Assembly (NCBI GenBank): GCA_017556705.1
Contig: JAFYMG010000003.1
Span: 17,402 to 81,401, forward strand
DNA: 64,000 nucleotides
Direction: 5' to 3'
Source of the DNA: Paludibacteraceae bacterium
Lineage (GTDB): Bacteria > Bacteroidota > Bacteroidia > Bacteroidales > Paludibacteraceae
The translations under genes and the position numbers were made by a program. Below the pieces are notes generated by a model. That model did no database searches and had not been told where the DNA came from. It worked only from the letters and a program-made list of their open reading frames with translations. Each line of letters starts with the position of its first letter. Position 1 is the first letter of the stretch. Shown here piece after piece: positions 43,338 to 53,792 of this stretch.

Positions 43338-44786
43338 ATGTCTGTTAAGTTCTACAAGTCAGAGAACCAAGTGCCATTGGAGATGCACAAAGTTCGCGTG
43401 GTTCAAAAGCTGAATCTATTGCCAGTGGATGAGCGCCTTCGCGCTATCCAAAAGGCGGGTAATAACACCTTCTTGTTGCAAAACAAAGATATCTATCTCG
43501 ATATGCTGACCGACTCGGGCGTGAACGCTATGTCCGACCGTCAGACAGCGGCGATGCATATGGCAGATGATAGTTACGCAGGTAGCGAGACTTTTGCGCG
43601 TCTGAAAGCGGCGATGAAAGAGGTGTTTGGCACCGACAACGTGTTGCCTGCGCACCAAGGTCGTGCTTGCGAGAACATCTTGGCAGAGCGCTTCGTTAAG
43701 CCAGGTATGGTGGCAATCATGAACTTCCACTTTACGACAACAAAGGCACACGTGACCCGCTGTGGCGGCGAAGTGGTGGAGGTACTGCATAAGAAAGGCT
43801 TGATTCCACAGAGCGATGACCCATTCAAGGGCGATATGGACCTCAAAGAGTTGCGCCGCGTGATCAAAGAGTATGGCCCAGAAAAAGTGGCGTATGTGCG
43901 CGTGGAGGCAGGTACGAACTTGATTGGTGGTCAGCCAGTTAGCTTGGAGAATATGTTGGCGGTGGCGGATATTTGTCACGAGTTTGGCGTGCCAAGTGTG
44001 TTGGACGCGTCGCTCTTGCAAGACAATATCTACTTTATGAAGACGCGCGAAGCGCAATGCAAATACATGACCCCAAAAGAGATTTACCACCTGCTGGCAG
44101 GTAAGATGGATATTATCTATTTCTCGGCGCGTAAGTTGGGCTTCGCTCGCGGTGGTGCGATCATCAGTCACAACACCGAACTTATCAAGAGCATGATGGA
44201 GTATATCCCACTGTATGAGGGCTTCTTGACATACGGCGGTATTGACGTGCGCTCGATCGAGGCAATGGCAGAGGGCTTGTATGAGTCGCTTGACATGGAC
44301 TATCTGAGCCACGGACCGGAGTTTATCAATTACTTGGTGAACGAACTCGACGCCTACGGCGTGCCAATGATTAAGCCAGCGGGTGGATTAGGTGCGCATA
44401 TTGATTGTCAAGGTTTTGTACCAGATATGCCACATGACCAATACCCTGCAGCAGCAGTAGCAACGGCTTTGTATATCGCTGGAGGTATCCGTGGTATGGA
44501 GCGCGGAACACTGTCTGAGCAACGCGAAGCAGACGGCACAGAGCGCTTTGCGGAATTGGAGTTGATGCGATTGGCAATGCCTCGCCGCGTGTACACCCTT
44601 TCGCAGATTAAGTACGTAGCAGACCGCGTTAAATGGCTGTGGGACAACCGCCAATTGATCGGTGGACTGAAGTGGGTAGAGGAGCCACAAGTGCTGCGCT
44701 TCTTCTTCGGACGACTGAAAGAGATTGGTCATTGGCAAGAGGAATTAGTCTCGAAATTCAAAGAGGACTTCGGTGAGAGCCTTTGA
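43338..44786 (+). CDS. tyrosine phenol-lyase/tryptophanase family PLP lyase, divergent
   Basis: Beta-eliminating PLP enzyme, 482 residues. Compared by eye with Citrobacter tyrosine phenol-lyase, Tyr80, Arg109, Asn194, Asp223, Lys266 (Schiff base) and Arg411 are conserved. The residues that separate tyrosine phenol-lyase from tryptophanase are of the phenol-lyase kind: Arg389 in GMERG and Phe455 in LRFF, where tryptophanase has Ile and His. However, Arg217 of the phenol-lyase, which contacts PLP, is Leu226 here (DASLLQ), and the Lys256 position is Arg265 (SARKLG). The substrate may thus be tyrosine or something else that releases pyruvate and ammonia. It has a long repeat-filled leader and a strong terminator. 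Confidence 0.88.
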   Translation: MSVKFYKSENQVPLEMHKVRVVQKLNLLPVDERLRAIQKAGNNTFLLQNKDIYLDMLTDSGVNAMSDRQTAAMHMADDSYAGSETFARLKAAMKEVFGTDNVLPAHQGRACENILAERFVKPGMVAIMNFHFTTTKAHVTRCGGEVVEVLHKKGLIPQSDDPFKGDMDLKELRRVIKEYGPEKVAYVRVEAGTNLIGGQPVSLENMLAVADICHEFGVPSVLDASLLQDNIYFMKTREAQCKYMTPKEIYHLLAGKMDIIYFSARKLGFARGGAIISHNTELIKSMMEYIPLYEGFLTYGGIDVRSIEAMAEGLYESLDMDYLSHGPEFINYLVNELDAYGVPMIKPAGGLGAHIDCQGFVPDMPHDQYPAAAVATALYIAGGIRGMERGTLSEQREADGTERFAELELMRLAMPRRVYTLSQIKYVADRVKWLWDNRQLIGGLKWVEEPQVLRFFFGRLKEIGHWQEELVSKFKEDFGESL

Positions 44787-44836
44787 TAATTTTGAATTAA
44801 GAAGTAACTTTTTATAGAAAACAACACAAACAATTT

Positions 44837-44870
44837 GCGCCCGAATCAACTTCCTCGGGCGCTTTTTTTT
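44837..44870 (+). terminator. Rho-independent terminator of the lyase gene
   Basis: Stem GCGCCCGA with TCGGGCGC around ATCAACTTCC, then eight T residues. Layout shared with 31364 and 46798. Confidence 0.92.
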
Positions 44871-44889
44871 ATAAAATCATTGGATTTAC

Positions 44890-44920
44890 TTGCATATCTC
44901 GCATTTTTTTCGTACCTTTG
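44890..44920 (+). promoter_or_regulatory. aspS promoter
   Basis: TTG at 44890-44892, 20 bp, TACCTTTG at 44913-44920. It lies inside a longer open frame and thus sets the start codon at 44974. Confidence 0.7.
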
Positions 44921-44973
44921 CGCGCTTTTTTGTACAATACTACACAACTGCTAATAATACTACACAATACACT

Positions 44974-46758
44974 ATGTTTAGAACCAACACTTGTGGCGAG
45001 CTTCGCCTCGCCGATGCAGGCAAAACAGTGACCCTCGCAGGATGGGCACAACGAATCCGCAAAATGGGCGGTATGACATTCATCGACCTTCGTGACCGCT
45101 ATGGTATCACGCAGCTCGCATTCCAATCCGACGGCAGCGCAGAGCAAGACGCTTTGCTGGAGGCAGCCAATGGGGTAGGGCGTGAGTTCGTGCTCCAAGT
45201 AACTGGCGAAGTCATTGAGCGTCAAAGCAAAAATAATCAGATTCCTACTGGCGAAATCGAAATCAAAGTAGCCGATATGAATATCCTCAACGCAGCCGTG
45301 ACTCCTCCATTTACGATTGAGGACGAGACCGACGGCGGCGACGATATTCGTATGAAATACAGATACTTAGACTTGCGCCGTAACTGCGTAAGAAAGAACC
45401 TTGAGCTCCGCCACAAGATGGCTTTTGAGGTGCGTCGTTACTTGGATGAGAAGGGTTTCCTGGAGGTAGAGACACCTGTACTCGTAAACTCAACTCCAGA
45501 GGGCGCACGCGACTTTATCGTGCCAAGCCGTATGAACCCAGGACAGTTCTACGCTTTGCCACAAAGTCCACAGATCTTGAAGCAACTTCTCATGGTCAGC
45601 GGCTTCGACCGTTACTTCCAAATTGTGAAGTGCTTCCGTGATGAGGACTTGCGTGCAGACCGCCAACCTGAGTTTACTCAGATCGACTGCGAGATGTCGT
45701 TCGTAGAGCAAGAGGATGTGCTCCAACTCTTCGAAGGCATGTCAAAACACCTGTTCAAGTCCATTCTCAACATCGACCTGCCAGATTTCCCACGCATGAC
45801 ATGGGCAGACGCGATGAAATATTATGGTAGCGACAAGCCAGATACACGCTTTGGCATGGAGTTTGTGGAATTGCACGATATCTTCCACGCCATTGAGGAG
45901 CAAAAAGAGGAGAAGTTCAGCGTGTTTGCTAATGCTGCCTACATCGGCGGTATCTGCGCTACAGGTTGCGCTACATATACCCGCAAGCAATTGGATGCAT
46001 TGACCGACTACGTAAAACGCCCACAGATTGGCGCGAAAGGTATGGTTTATGCCCGCGTAGAGGCAGACGGCAACGTGAAGTCAAGCGTAGATAAATTCTA
46101 TACTCAAGAGCAATTGCAAGAGGTGGCAAAGGCAATGAATGCACAGCCAGGTGACCTGATTTTGATCCTCTCTGGCGACGACGCAATGAAGACCCGCAAA
46201 CAACTCTGCGAGCTCCGCCTGGAGGTCGGCAAGCAACTTGGCTTGCGCGATCCTAAGAAGTTCTCTTGCCTCTGGATCGTGGATTTCCCAATGTACGAAT
46301 GGAGCGAGGAGGAGCAACGCTTGATGGCAATGCACCATCCATTTACCTCGCCAAAACCAGAGGATATTCCACTCATGGACACCAATCCAGCTGCTGTGCG
46401 CGCTAACGCATACGACATGGTAATCAACGGTGTAGAAGTTGGTGGTGGTAGTATCCGTATCCACGATGCGGCGCTGCAACAACGCACCTTCGAGATTCTT
46501 GGCTTCACACCAGAAGAGGCACAACTCAAGTTCGGCTTCCTCATGAACGCCTTCAAGTTCGGTGCGCCACCTCACGGCGGTTTGGCATACGGCTTGGATC
46601 GCTTCGTGAGCTTGTTTGCTGGTTTGGATAGCATCCGCGACTGCATCGCGTTCCCAAAGAACAACCAAGGTCGTGATGTGATGTTGGGCGCTCCTGGCTT
46701 AGTGGACCAAAAACAATTGGATGAGCTGATGATAGACTTGCGAGAAGTGCAAGAATAA
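44974..46758 (+). CDS. aspS: aspartyl-tRNA synthetase
   Basis: Class IIb synthetase, 594 residues, of the bacterial type with a GAD insertion domain. The N-terminal OB-fold begins [20 protein letters not shown]; motif 2 is [20 protein letters not shown]; motif 3 is [17 protein letters not shown] chose ATG 44974 ([10 protein letters not shown]) since the promoter falls at 44890-44920; the longer frame would add 28 untypical residues. Whether it is discriminating (Asp only) or also charges tRNA-Asn is not clear by eye. Confidence 0.96.
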   Translation: MFRTNTCGELRLADAGKTVTLAGWAQRIRKMGGMTFIDLRDRYGITQLAFQSDGSAEQDALLEAANGVGREFVLQVTGEVIERQSKNNQIPTGEIEIKVADMNILNAAVTPPFTIEDETDGGDDIRMKYRYLDLRRNCVRKNLELRHKMAFEVRRYLDEKGFLEVETPVLVNSTPEGARDFIVPSRMNPGQFYALPQSPQILKQLLMVSGFDRYFQIVKCFRDEDLRADRQPEFTQIDCEMSFVEQEDVLQLFEGMSKHLFKSILNIDLPDFPRMTWADAMKYYGSDKPDTRFGMEFVELHDIFHAIEEQKEEKFSVFANAAYIGGICATGCATYTRKQLDALTDYVKRPQIGAKGMVYARVEADGNVKSSVDKFYTQEQLQEVAKAMNAQPGDLILILSGDDAMKTRKQLCELRLEVGKQLGLRDPKKFSCLWIVDFPMYEWSEEEQRLMAMHHPFTSPKPEDIPLMDTNPAAVRANAYDMVINGVEVGGGSIRIHDAALQQRTFEILGFTPEEAQLKFGFLMNAFKFGAPPHGGLAYGLDRFVSLFAGLDSIRDCIAFPKNNQGRDVMLGAPGLVDQKQLDELMIDLREVQE

Positions 46759-46797
46759 ATTTTTACAACAACTATAACAACATAATCCAACAACATT

Positions 46798-46822
46798 GCG
46801 CGTGCAACAACTCAGCACGCGC
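46798..46822 (+). terminator. possible terminator after aspS
   Basis: GCGCGTGC and GCACGCGC arms around AACAACTCA; same layout as the 44837 terminator, but only three T residues follow, so termination could be weak and lon partly read through from aspS. Confidence 0.5.
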
Positions 46823-46975
46823 TTTGTGAAGGATAAAACCTTAAAATATTTGCAAAGCATTAAATAAATGCTAATTTGGATTATGTAAAATAGCATTTGC
46901 CGAGAAGTACCCTATACAATTAATTGCAACTGAAACTTTTAAAACTTTGAAACATTTAAAACTCGCAAAGCGACT

Positions 46976-49402
46976 ATGACCTACTTTGATGATTTATTAG
47001 AAACGCAAAATCAGCCTGACGTGGAATATATTCCTTTGGTAGATGAGGCCGATGATGCAATTGAACCTAAACTGAAAGATGGCGATGTACTTGGCGTACT
47101 ACCGCTTCGCAACATGGTGCTATTTCCTGGTGTACTTCTCCCAGTCACTGTAGGAAGACCCAAATCTAAGAAACTAGTAGCCACAGCTTTTAAGAACGAC
47201 CAACTATTGGCGGTATGCTGCCAAAAAGCACAAGATGTGCAAGAACCTTCTGAAGAAGATATCTTCCCTGTCGGCACAGCTGGACGCGTAATGCGTACTC
47301 TAGATATGCCTGATGGTAATCTTATGGTAATTCTAGAAGGTGTGGAACGCATTCATATTCAGGAAATTGTGGGCGTCCGACCTTATATGAAGGCTCGTGT
47401 GCAAATCCTTACGGAGCATTTTCCAAAGCGCAATGATAAGGAGTTTGTGGCATTGGTGAGCAGTTTGAAGAACGTAGCTGAGAAGATTATCAAGAGCATG
47501 GAGAACTTGCCTGCTGAAGCTGGTATGACACTTCGTAGCATTGATAATCCCCCTACTCTGGTCAACTATATCTGCGGTAACTTTGGTGTTCGTATCGCTG
47601 AGAAACAGCAACTTCTGGAGATTGACTCCATCAAGGACCGTGCACTCTCTCTCTTGGAAATCCTCAACAACGAGGTGAAGATGCTGGAGATGCGCAAGGA
47701 TATTCAGAACAAAACCAAGGAGGATTTGGATCGTGAGCAGCGCGAATACCTGTTGCACCGTCAGATGGAGACCATTCAGAAGGAATTGGGCGACTCCGAC
47801 GAGCAACAAGTGAATGCGATGCTCGAGCAATCGAAGCAAAAGAACTGGGGCGAGAAGATGCAAGCAACCTTTGAGAAAGAACTCAAGAAGCTGCGCCGCA
47901 TGAACTCGCATTCGCCAGAGTATGCTACCCAACAAAACTACCTTGATACTCTACTCGATTTACCTTGGAACGAATTCTCAGAGGATAACTATGACATCCG
48001 TCATGCACAAGAGATCTTGGACAAAGATCACTATGGTATGGAGAAGATCAAAGAGCGTATCATAGAGTACCTGAGTGTGCTGAAAATCAAATCGTTGAGC
48101 AATAATCCCGACAATATGAAAGCCCCTATCCTGTGCCTCTATGGCCCTCCGGGTGTGGGTAAAACCAGTTTGGGACGCTCCATCGCAGAAGCCCTTGGCC
48201 GCAAGTATGCACGTATCAGTTTGGGTGGTTTGCACGACGAGGCAGAGCTTCGTGGTCACCGCCGTACCTATATAGGTGCGATGCCAGGACGTATCATTGA
48301 GAATATCCGCAAGGTCAGGACTTGCAACCCTGTGTTCGTGTTGGATGAGATAGACAAGATAGGTGCAGACTACAAGGGTGATCCTACTAGTGCGCTCCTC
48401 GAAGTGCTTGATCCTGAGCAGAATAGCACTTTCCACGACAATTACTTGGACGTGGACTACGACCTGAGTAAGGTATTGTTTATTGCTACAGCCAACTCGT
48501 TAGACACCATCCCTCGCCCATTGCTTGACCGTATGGAACTCATCGAAATGACGGGCTACCTGCAAGAGGAGAAAGAAGAGATTGCTAAGCGCCATTTGTT
48601 GCCCAAAGAATTGGCGAATCACGGACTGAAAGCATCGCAATTGAAGCTTAAGAAGAGCATCATCGCTGCTATCATCGACGGTTATACCCGCGAATCGGGT
48701 GTGCGTGGTTTGGAGCGCAAGATCGCAGCCATCTGCCGCAAGGTGGTGACTAAGATTGCGTTGGAAGAGCCTTATAATGTGAATGTTACTGAGGAGGATG
48801 TGGTAACCTACCTCGGCAAGAAACGCTACAACCGCGATGAGTGGGAGACTAATAAATATATAGGTGTAGTCACTGGTTTGGCTTGGACATCGGTGGGTGG
48901 CGAGATTCTCTTTATTGAGACATCGCTCTCGCCAGCCAAAGCCCCTACTCTCACCCTCACGGGTAACTTAGGCGATGTGATGAAGGAGTCGGCTACCATC
49001 GCATTGGGCTATATCAAAGCACATGCCGAGCAGTTTGGTATTGCACGTAAAGCATTGGATACCAAAGCAGTACATATTCATGTGCCAGAGGGTGCTATTC
49101 CAAAAGACGGCCCTAGTGCGGGTATCACCATGACTACAGCCCTTGTGAGTGCGTTCACGGGCAAGAAAGTGCGTCCACGCATTGCTATGACAGGTGAGAT
49201 GACGCTCCGCGGTAAGGTGTTGCCTATTGGCGGCGTGAAAGAGAAACTGCTGGCTGCTAAGCGCGCAGGTATCACCGATATCGTACTCTGCGACGACAAC
49301 CGCAAGGATGTGGAGGAGATCCCAGAGAAGTACCTCAAGGGATTGAAATTCCACTATGTGAAAGATATTCAAGAGGTTATTGACTTTGCTCTGTTGAAGT
49401 AA
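46976..49402 (+). CDS. lon: ATP-dependent protease Lon
   Basis: AAA+ serine protease for damaged and regulatory proteins, 808 residues. N-terminal substrate-binding domain (LPLRNMVLFPGVLLPVTVGR), ATPase domain with Walker A GPPGVGKT near residue 390 and Walker B FVLDEIDK, and protease domain with the catalytic Ser near residue 713 in KDGPSAGITM. Full length. The 217-bp upstream spacer has the weak terminator but no clean TAnnTTTG promoter (a TAGCATTTG at 46891 is one base off). Confidence 0.97.
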   Translation: MTYFDDLLETQNQPDVEYIPLVDEADDAIEPKLKDGDVLGVLPLRNMVLFPGVLLPVTVGRPKSKKLVATAFKNDQLLAVCCQKAQDVQEPSEEDIFPVGTAGRVMRTLDMPDGNLMVILEGVERIHIQEIVGVRPYMKARVQILTEHFPKRNDKEFVALVSSLKNVAEKIIKSMENLPAEAGMTLRSIDNPPTLVNYICGNFGVRIAEKQQLLEIDSIKDRALSLLEILNNEVKMLEMRKDIQNKTKEDLDREQREYLLHRQMETIQKELGDSDEQQVNAMLEQSKQKNWGEKMQATFEKELKKLRRMNSHSPEYATQQNYLDTLLDLPWNEFSEDNYDIRHAQEILDKDHYGMEKIKERIIEYLSVLKIKSLSNNPDNMKAPILCLYGPPGVGKTSLGRSIAEALGRKYARISLGGLHDEAELRGHRRTYIGAMPGRIIENIRKVRTCNPVFVLDEIDKIGADYKGDPTSALLEVLDPEQNSTFHDNYLDVDYDLSKVLFIATANSLDTIPRPLLDRMELIEMTGYLQEEKEEIAKRHLLPKELANHGLKASQLKLKKSIIAAIIDGYTRESGVRGLERKIAAICRKVVTKIALEEPYNVNVTEEDVVTYLGKKRYNRDEWETNKYIGVVTGLAWTSVGGEILFIETSLSPAKAPTLTLTGNLGDVMKESATIALGYIKAHAEQFGIARKALDTKAVHIHVPEGAIPKDGPSAGITMTTALVSAFTGKKVRPRIAMTGEMTLRGKVLPIGGVKEKLLAAKRAGITDIVLCDDNRKDVEEIPEKYLKGLKFHYVKDIQEVIDFALLK

Positions 49403-49420
49403 GGTCAATAACGCTATTAT

Positions 49421-52400
49421 ATGCAGATTGCTGATTTAGAACATCTGATGGAGCAGCATCCCGAAGTGGATGTATTGGCACAACAACTGAGCAAGAAAGG
49501 TAATACCCATTTCTTGCTCTCTGGTTTGTATGCCTCTGCTCGTGGGATAATTCTCGCTGCGCTGCATACCCGTCTCAAAGAGAAGGCTCCAATGCTCATC
49601 GTGATGGATAATGCCGACGATGCGCAGTATATGTATGCCGACCTCAAGACCCTGACTCAGGCGCAGGATGTGTATTACTTCCCAAATAGCCATCGCCGCC
49701 GTCAAGGAAAGGATGAGGCTATGGCAGTACAACGCACGGAGGTGATGAGTGCATTGTTAACAATGCGCAGTTTAGAGGCGAAAGGCGAAAGGCGAGAGGC
49801 AGGAGGTATTATCATCGTTACCTACCCAGAAGCATTGGCGGAGAGTGTGCCTCAACCAGATTCGCTTCAGGGTAAAACCATCACCCTCTCTGTAGGAGAA
49901 GAAATACCTATCTCTTCGCTCACAGAAATGCTCTTAGAATTGGATTTCAAGCGTGTGGATTTCGTATATGAGCCTGGGCAATTCGCTGTACGTGGAGGAA
50001 TCGTGGATGTATATAGTTATGCCTGTGATATTCCTATGCGAATAGATTTCTTTGGTGATGAGATAGATAGTATTCGTGAGTTTGAATTAGAAACGCAACT
50101 TTCTCAAAATAAGGTAGATACAATAAATATTGTGGCATCAAGTGCCGATGAGCAATCAATGACCGATTTGACGGCATATTTGCCTCCAAAAACATTATGG
50201 ATAAGCAATGATTTTTCGCTTGCTAACTACAAGATCAAGAGCGCAATCACCGAGTTTGACTCTGCCGTTTTGGCGCAAGCGATGGAAGAGGCAACGACCA
50301 TTGAGTTAAACCAAAAATCCACTTATCTTACCCATAATCAGGTAGCGTTTGATACCCTACCTCAACCAACCTTCAACAAGAATTTTGATCTGCTGATCGA
50401 TGACCTGCAACAGCGTACCAAGGATGGATATCATATCTATATATTGGCAGATCAAGTCAAGCAAACCGACCGATTGAAAGCCATCTTTGATGATAAAGAG
50501 TCGGGCATTGCGTTTGTGGCAGTGGATCATGCTTTGCACGAGGGATTCATCGATCATGGTGCGAAGATATGTTGCTACACTGATCACCAGATATTCGAGC
50601 GTTATCACCGTGTGACACTTCGTTCGGAGAATGCCCGTCGTGGTAAAGCCATCATCACCTTGAAGGAAATCAACCAACTGCAAGTGGGTGATTATGTGGT
50701 ACATGTGGATCATGGTATCGGTCAATTTGCAGGATTAGTAACCACCAACTTCAATGGCCGTCCACAGGAGACTATCAAACTGACATACAAGGGTGGAGAT
50801 ACCCTATTCGTGAGTATCCACAACCTACACCGTATATCCAAATACAAAGGTCGTGAAGGTAGCGAGCCTACCATATCTCGCTTAGGATCAGGAGCTTGGG
50901 AGCGCATGAAAGAGCGTACCAAAGACAAGGTGAAGGATATTGCGCGCGACCTTATCCAACTCTACGCCACTCGCAAGCAGCAGAAAGGCTTCGCCTATAT
51001 GCCCGACGGCTATATGCAGCATGAGCTAGAGGCATCGTTCCTCTACGAGGATACGCCCGATCAAGCCAAAGCGACCTTGGATATCAAGCACGACATGGAA
51101 AGTCCAATGCCAATGGACCGATTGGTGTGTGGCGATGTGGGCTTTGGTAAGACCGAAGTGGCGATGCGTGCAGCGTTCAAAGCTGCTACGGATGGCAAAC
51201 AGGTAGCCGTATTGGTACCCACCACCGTATTGGCATTGCAGCACTACAACACCTTTAAGGAGCGTTTCCACAACTTCCCTGTGCGTGTGGAGTATGTCAG
51301 CCGCGCCAAGACAGGTAAACAACTCAAAGAACTATTGGAAGACCTGAAAGCAGGTAAGATAGATATATTAATTGGTACGCACAAACTCGTTGGTAAACAG
51401 GTGGTTTGGAAGGATTTGGGATTACTCATCATCGATGAGGAACAGAAGTTTGGCGTAGCCGTCAAAGAGAAGCTGAAGGCTCTACGCACAAATGTGGATG
51501 TACTGACACTAACCGCTACTCCAATCCCACGAACCTTGCAGTTCTCGCTCTTAGGCGCACGTGACTTGAGCGTGATTAACACTCCCCCACCTAATCGCTA
51601 TCCTGTTCAGACAGAGATGATTACGTTGGACGATGAGGATATCATCCAGGAGGCAATTCAGCTGGAAATGCAACGCAACGGACAGATATATGTGGTGTGC
51701 AATCGTATTGAGATGTTACCTCGAATTGAGAATCGTATCCATCGTCTATGTCCCGAAGCACGCACCATCATTGCACACGGACAGATGCCACCAGGCGAGA
51801 TGGAAAAGGCATTGGAGGATTTTATCAACTATGATTATGATATCTTGATCTCTACGACCATCATCGAGTCGGGTGTGGATATTGCCAATGTCAATACCAT
51901 CATCATTCACGCGGCGCAGAACTATGGATTGTCCGACTTGCATCAGTTGCGTGGTCGTGTGGGACGATCCAACAGAAAAGCATACTGCTACCTCGTGACA
52001 CCTGATAGGGAGTTGCTGACTTCTGATGCACGCCGTCGTTTGGATGCGCTAACTACCTTTGCCGAATTGGGTGCAGGTTTCCAATTGGCGATGCAAGACT
52101 TGGATATCCGCGGTGCGGGAAACATGTTGGGATCAGAGCAAAGTGGTTTTATCGCCGACTTGGGATACGATACCTATCAGCGCATCTTGAACGAGGCTGT
52201 CGAAGAAATCCGCGAGGAGATGTTAGCTTCTTCGCTCGACAATTCTACACTATTCTCCACCACACTACACAATACTACCAAACCTAAGTATTGGTGCAAC
52301 GATAGCCAATTGGAGAGCGACCTAACCATTGGATTTCCACCAACTTATATCGAAAATATCGCCGAGAGGATCAGTCTGTACCGCGAATTAGATAGTCTAC

Positions 52401-52777
52401 CTAACGAAGACACTCTTCTCGAATACCAAAAGCGCCTGATTGACCGATTTGGTGCATTACCAGACGAAGCGGAACAACTGCTGAATGTAGTGCGCCTACG
52501 TTGGTTATGCTGCAAGATGGGTATAGAAAAAGCGATACTCAAGCAAGAGAGGTTGAGTATCTTCTTTACGCGTAGTAATAACAACTACTGGAAATCTGAT
52601 ATCTTTGGCAGAATCGTGGAGTTTGTGATGACACGCCCACAACGCTGTCGAATGGTAGAGGATAAGGACAAGCAAGGAAAACCAACAGGTCGCCGCTATG
52701 CCACTATCCAGCAGGTCAAGACCATTTCTGGCGCCTTAACCATGCTCAATAAAATATATACTGGAAATACCAAATAA
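49421..52777 (+). CDS. mfd: transcription-repair coupling factor Mfd
   Basis: Removes stalled RNA polymerase and recruits UvrA; 1118 residues. UvrB-like N-terminal part, RNA polymerase interaction domain (GDYVVHVDHGIGQFAGLV), translocase with Walker A GDVGFGKTE near residue 570 and DEEQ near 670, and TRCF C-terminal domain. Two hydrophilic insertions look repeat-derived: residues 116-128 (LEAKGERREAGG, DNA word GGCGAAAGGCGAAAGGCGA) and residues about 937-956 (STLFSTTLHNTTK, DNA with CTACAC/ACTACACAATACT words like those in the aspS leader). The start is 19 bp after lon. Confidence 0.96.
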   Translation: MQIADLEHLMEQHPEVDVLAQQLSKKGNTHFLLSGLYASARGIILAALHTRLKEKAPMLIVMDNADDAQYMYADLKTLTQAQDVYYFPNSHRRRQGKDEAMAVQRTEVMSALLTMRSLEAKGERREAGGIIIVTYPEALAESVPQPDSLQGKTITLSVGEEIPISSLTEMLLELDFKRVDFVYEPGQFAVRGGIVDVYSYACDIPMRIDFFGDEIDSIREFELETQLSQNKVDTINIVASSADEQSMTDLTAYLPPKTLWISNDFSLANYKIKSAITEFDSAVLAQAMEEATTIELNQKSTYLTHNQVAFDTLPQPTFNKNFDLLIDDLQQRTKDGYHIYILADQVKQTDRLKAIFDDKESGIAFVAVDHALHEGFIDHGAKICCYTDHQIFERYHRVTLRSENARRGKAIITLKEINQLQVGDYVVHVDHGIGQFAGLVTTNFNGRPQETIKLTYKGGDTLFVSIHNLHRISKYKGREGSEPTISRLGSGAWERMKERTKDKVKDIARDLIQLYATRKQQKGFAYMPDGYMQHELEASFLYEDTPDQAKATLDIKHDMESPMPMDRLVCGDVGFGKTEVAMRAAFKAATDGKQVAVLVPTTVLALQHYNTFKERFHNFPVRVEYVSRAKTGKQLKELLEDLKAGKIDILIGTHKLVGKQVVWKDLGLLIIDEEQKFGVAVKEKLKALRTNVDVLTLTATPIPRTLQFSLLGARDLSVINTPPPNRYPVQTEMITLDDEDIIQEAIQLEMQRNGQIYVVCNRIEMLPRIENRIHRLCPEARTIIAHGQMPPGEMEKALEDFINYDYDILISTTIIESGVDIANVNTIIIHAAQNYGLSDLHQLRGRVGRSNRKAYCYLVTPDRELLTSDARRRLDALTTFAELGAGFQLAMQDLDIRGAGNMLGSEQSGFIADLGYDTYQRILNEAVEEIREEMLASSLDNSTLFSTTLHNTTKPKYWCNDSQLESDLTIGFPPTYIENIAERISLYRELDSLPNEDTLLEYQKRLIDRFGALPDEAEQLLNVVRLRWLCCKMGIEKAILKQERLSIFFTRSNNNYWKSDIFGRIVEFVMTRPQRCRMVEDKDKQGKPTGRRYATIQQVKTISGALTMLNKIYTGNTK
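49769..49806 (+). repeat. intragenic word repeat in mfd
   Basis: GAGGCGAAAGGCGAAAGGCG and two degenerate units. It encodes an E/K/R/G loop, as in cinA and lysS. Confidence 0.65.
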
Positions 52778-52790
52778 TTACCACCCCTTC

Positions 52791-53666
52791 TTATTCCATA
52801 GTTTCTCCCAAAGCGGAGTACATGTTTAGGGTGTCTCGATTGACGACACCGTGCTGCGAGAGGGTGTAGTCAGCTTTGATCTTGTCCAAGATACGCTTGA
52901 CAATCTCCATCATTTGACCGTCTTCAGTATAGTCGGCGGCACAAGCGAAATTGACACGTCCTTCAGAAAGAAGTTGTTGCGCAAGAGCGCGTTTCTTCTC
53001 GTTGCCATAAACAGCGAAGCTATGTCCACCATTGGACTTGACAGTACGCATACATGGCACATCCGTCTCGCCATCACCAAAATAAATCATGCGTTCGAAA
53101 GGTACGGGGCGTTCGTCAGAAGGTACAAACTCGTTGATACGCACGCGATCGCTAACCTCGCGGATGCCTTTATTAATCTTAAAGAGAAACTGCGTCTTCT
53201 TGGTATAATCCACCACCACCGATGGCCAACATGCATCACCATTGCTATCATAAAGGTAGGTACAAGCATAAATTCGCTCGAACTGATGAGCTATGGCACA
53301 TCCTTCAATCATCTCTTTAATGCCTGAACTATTGACATAATGCTTGACCTGTACACCTATCTGAGCAGCATAATCATTGATTAGGTCAAACCACTGCAAT
53401 ACCCCCGGAAAGAATTGTACCGATTTGCCAAAATCACGCAACATCTGTCGTGTACAGCGAATGCCTACACGCTGCGCCTCTGCCTGAATGGCATACATCA
53501 CTACCGCGATGCCACCCGCATCGTTGGTTTTGGCAATTTGGTCGCAGAGATTCCAAAATTCGTTGGGATTGTCATAACCGATAGCCTGCAAGAGTCCGAA
53601 CTCTTGCATATTACCAGGCGCTAATGTGCCATCAAAGTCGTAGATTAGTGCAACGGTAGGAGTCAT
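52791..53666 (-). CDS. HAD family hydrolase
   Basis: A 291-residue haloacid dehalogenase-like phosphatase. Motif I is DFDGTLAP (nucleophile and acid Asp pair), motif II is probably VNSSG near residue 114, and motif IV is YFGDGETDVPC. The cap is inserted after motif I and helical, of subclass I type. Substrate unknown. Convergent with mfd with a 13-bp gap and no terminator between them. Confidence 0.88.
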   Translation of the reverse strand: MTPTVALIYDFDGTLAPGNMQEFGLLQAIGYDNPNEFWNLCDQIAKTNDAGGIAVVMYAIQAEAQRVGIRCTRQMLRDFGKSVQFFPGVLQWFDLINDYAAQIGVQVKHYVNSSGIKEMIEGCAIAHQFERIYACTYLYDSNGDACWPSVVVDYTKKTQFLFKINKGIREVSDRVRINEFVPSDERPVPFERMIYFGDGETDVPCMRTVKSNGGHSFAVYGNEKKRALAQQLLSEGRVNFACAADYTEDGQMMEIVKRILDKIKADYTLSQHGVVNRDTLNMYSALGETME

Positions 53667-53733
53667 GGGGAATTTTTTAGGGTTGAAAGAGTTTTAAATG
53701 TTTTAAGGGTTTTAAAGGTATATATTCACGCAG

Positions 53734-53764
53734 CAAAGGTACTGCTTTTTGTTGAATATTGCAA
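53734..53764 (-). promoter_or_regulatory. promoter of the HAD gene
   Basis: Minus strand: TTG (53764-53762), 20 bp, TACCTTTG (53741-53734). Confidence 0.65.
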
Positions 53765-53792
53765 GAAAAAAGAGATTGAGGGTGAATTTTTA

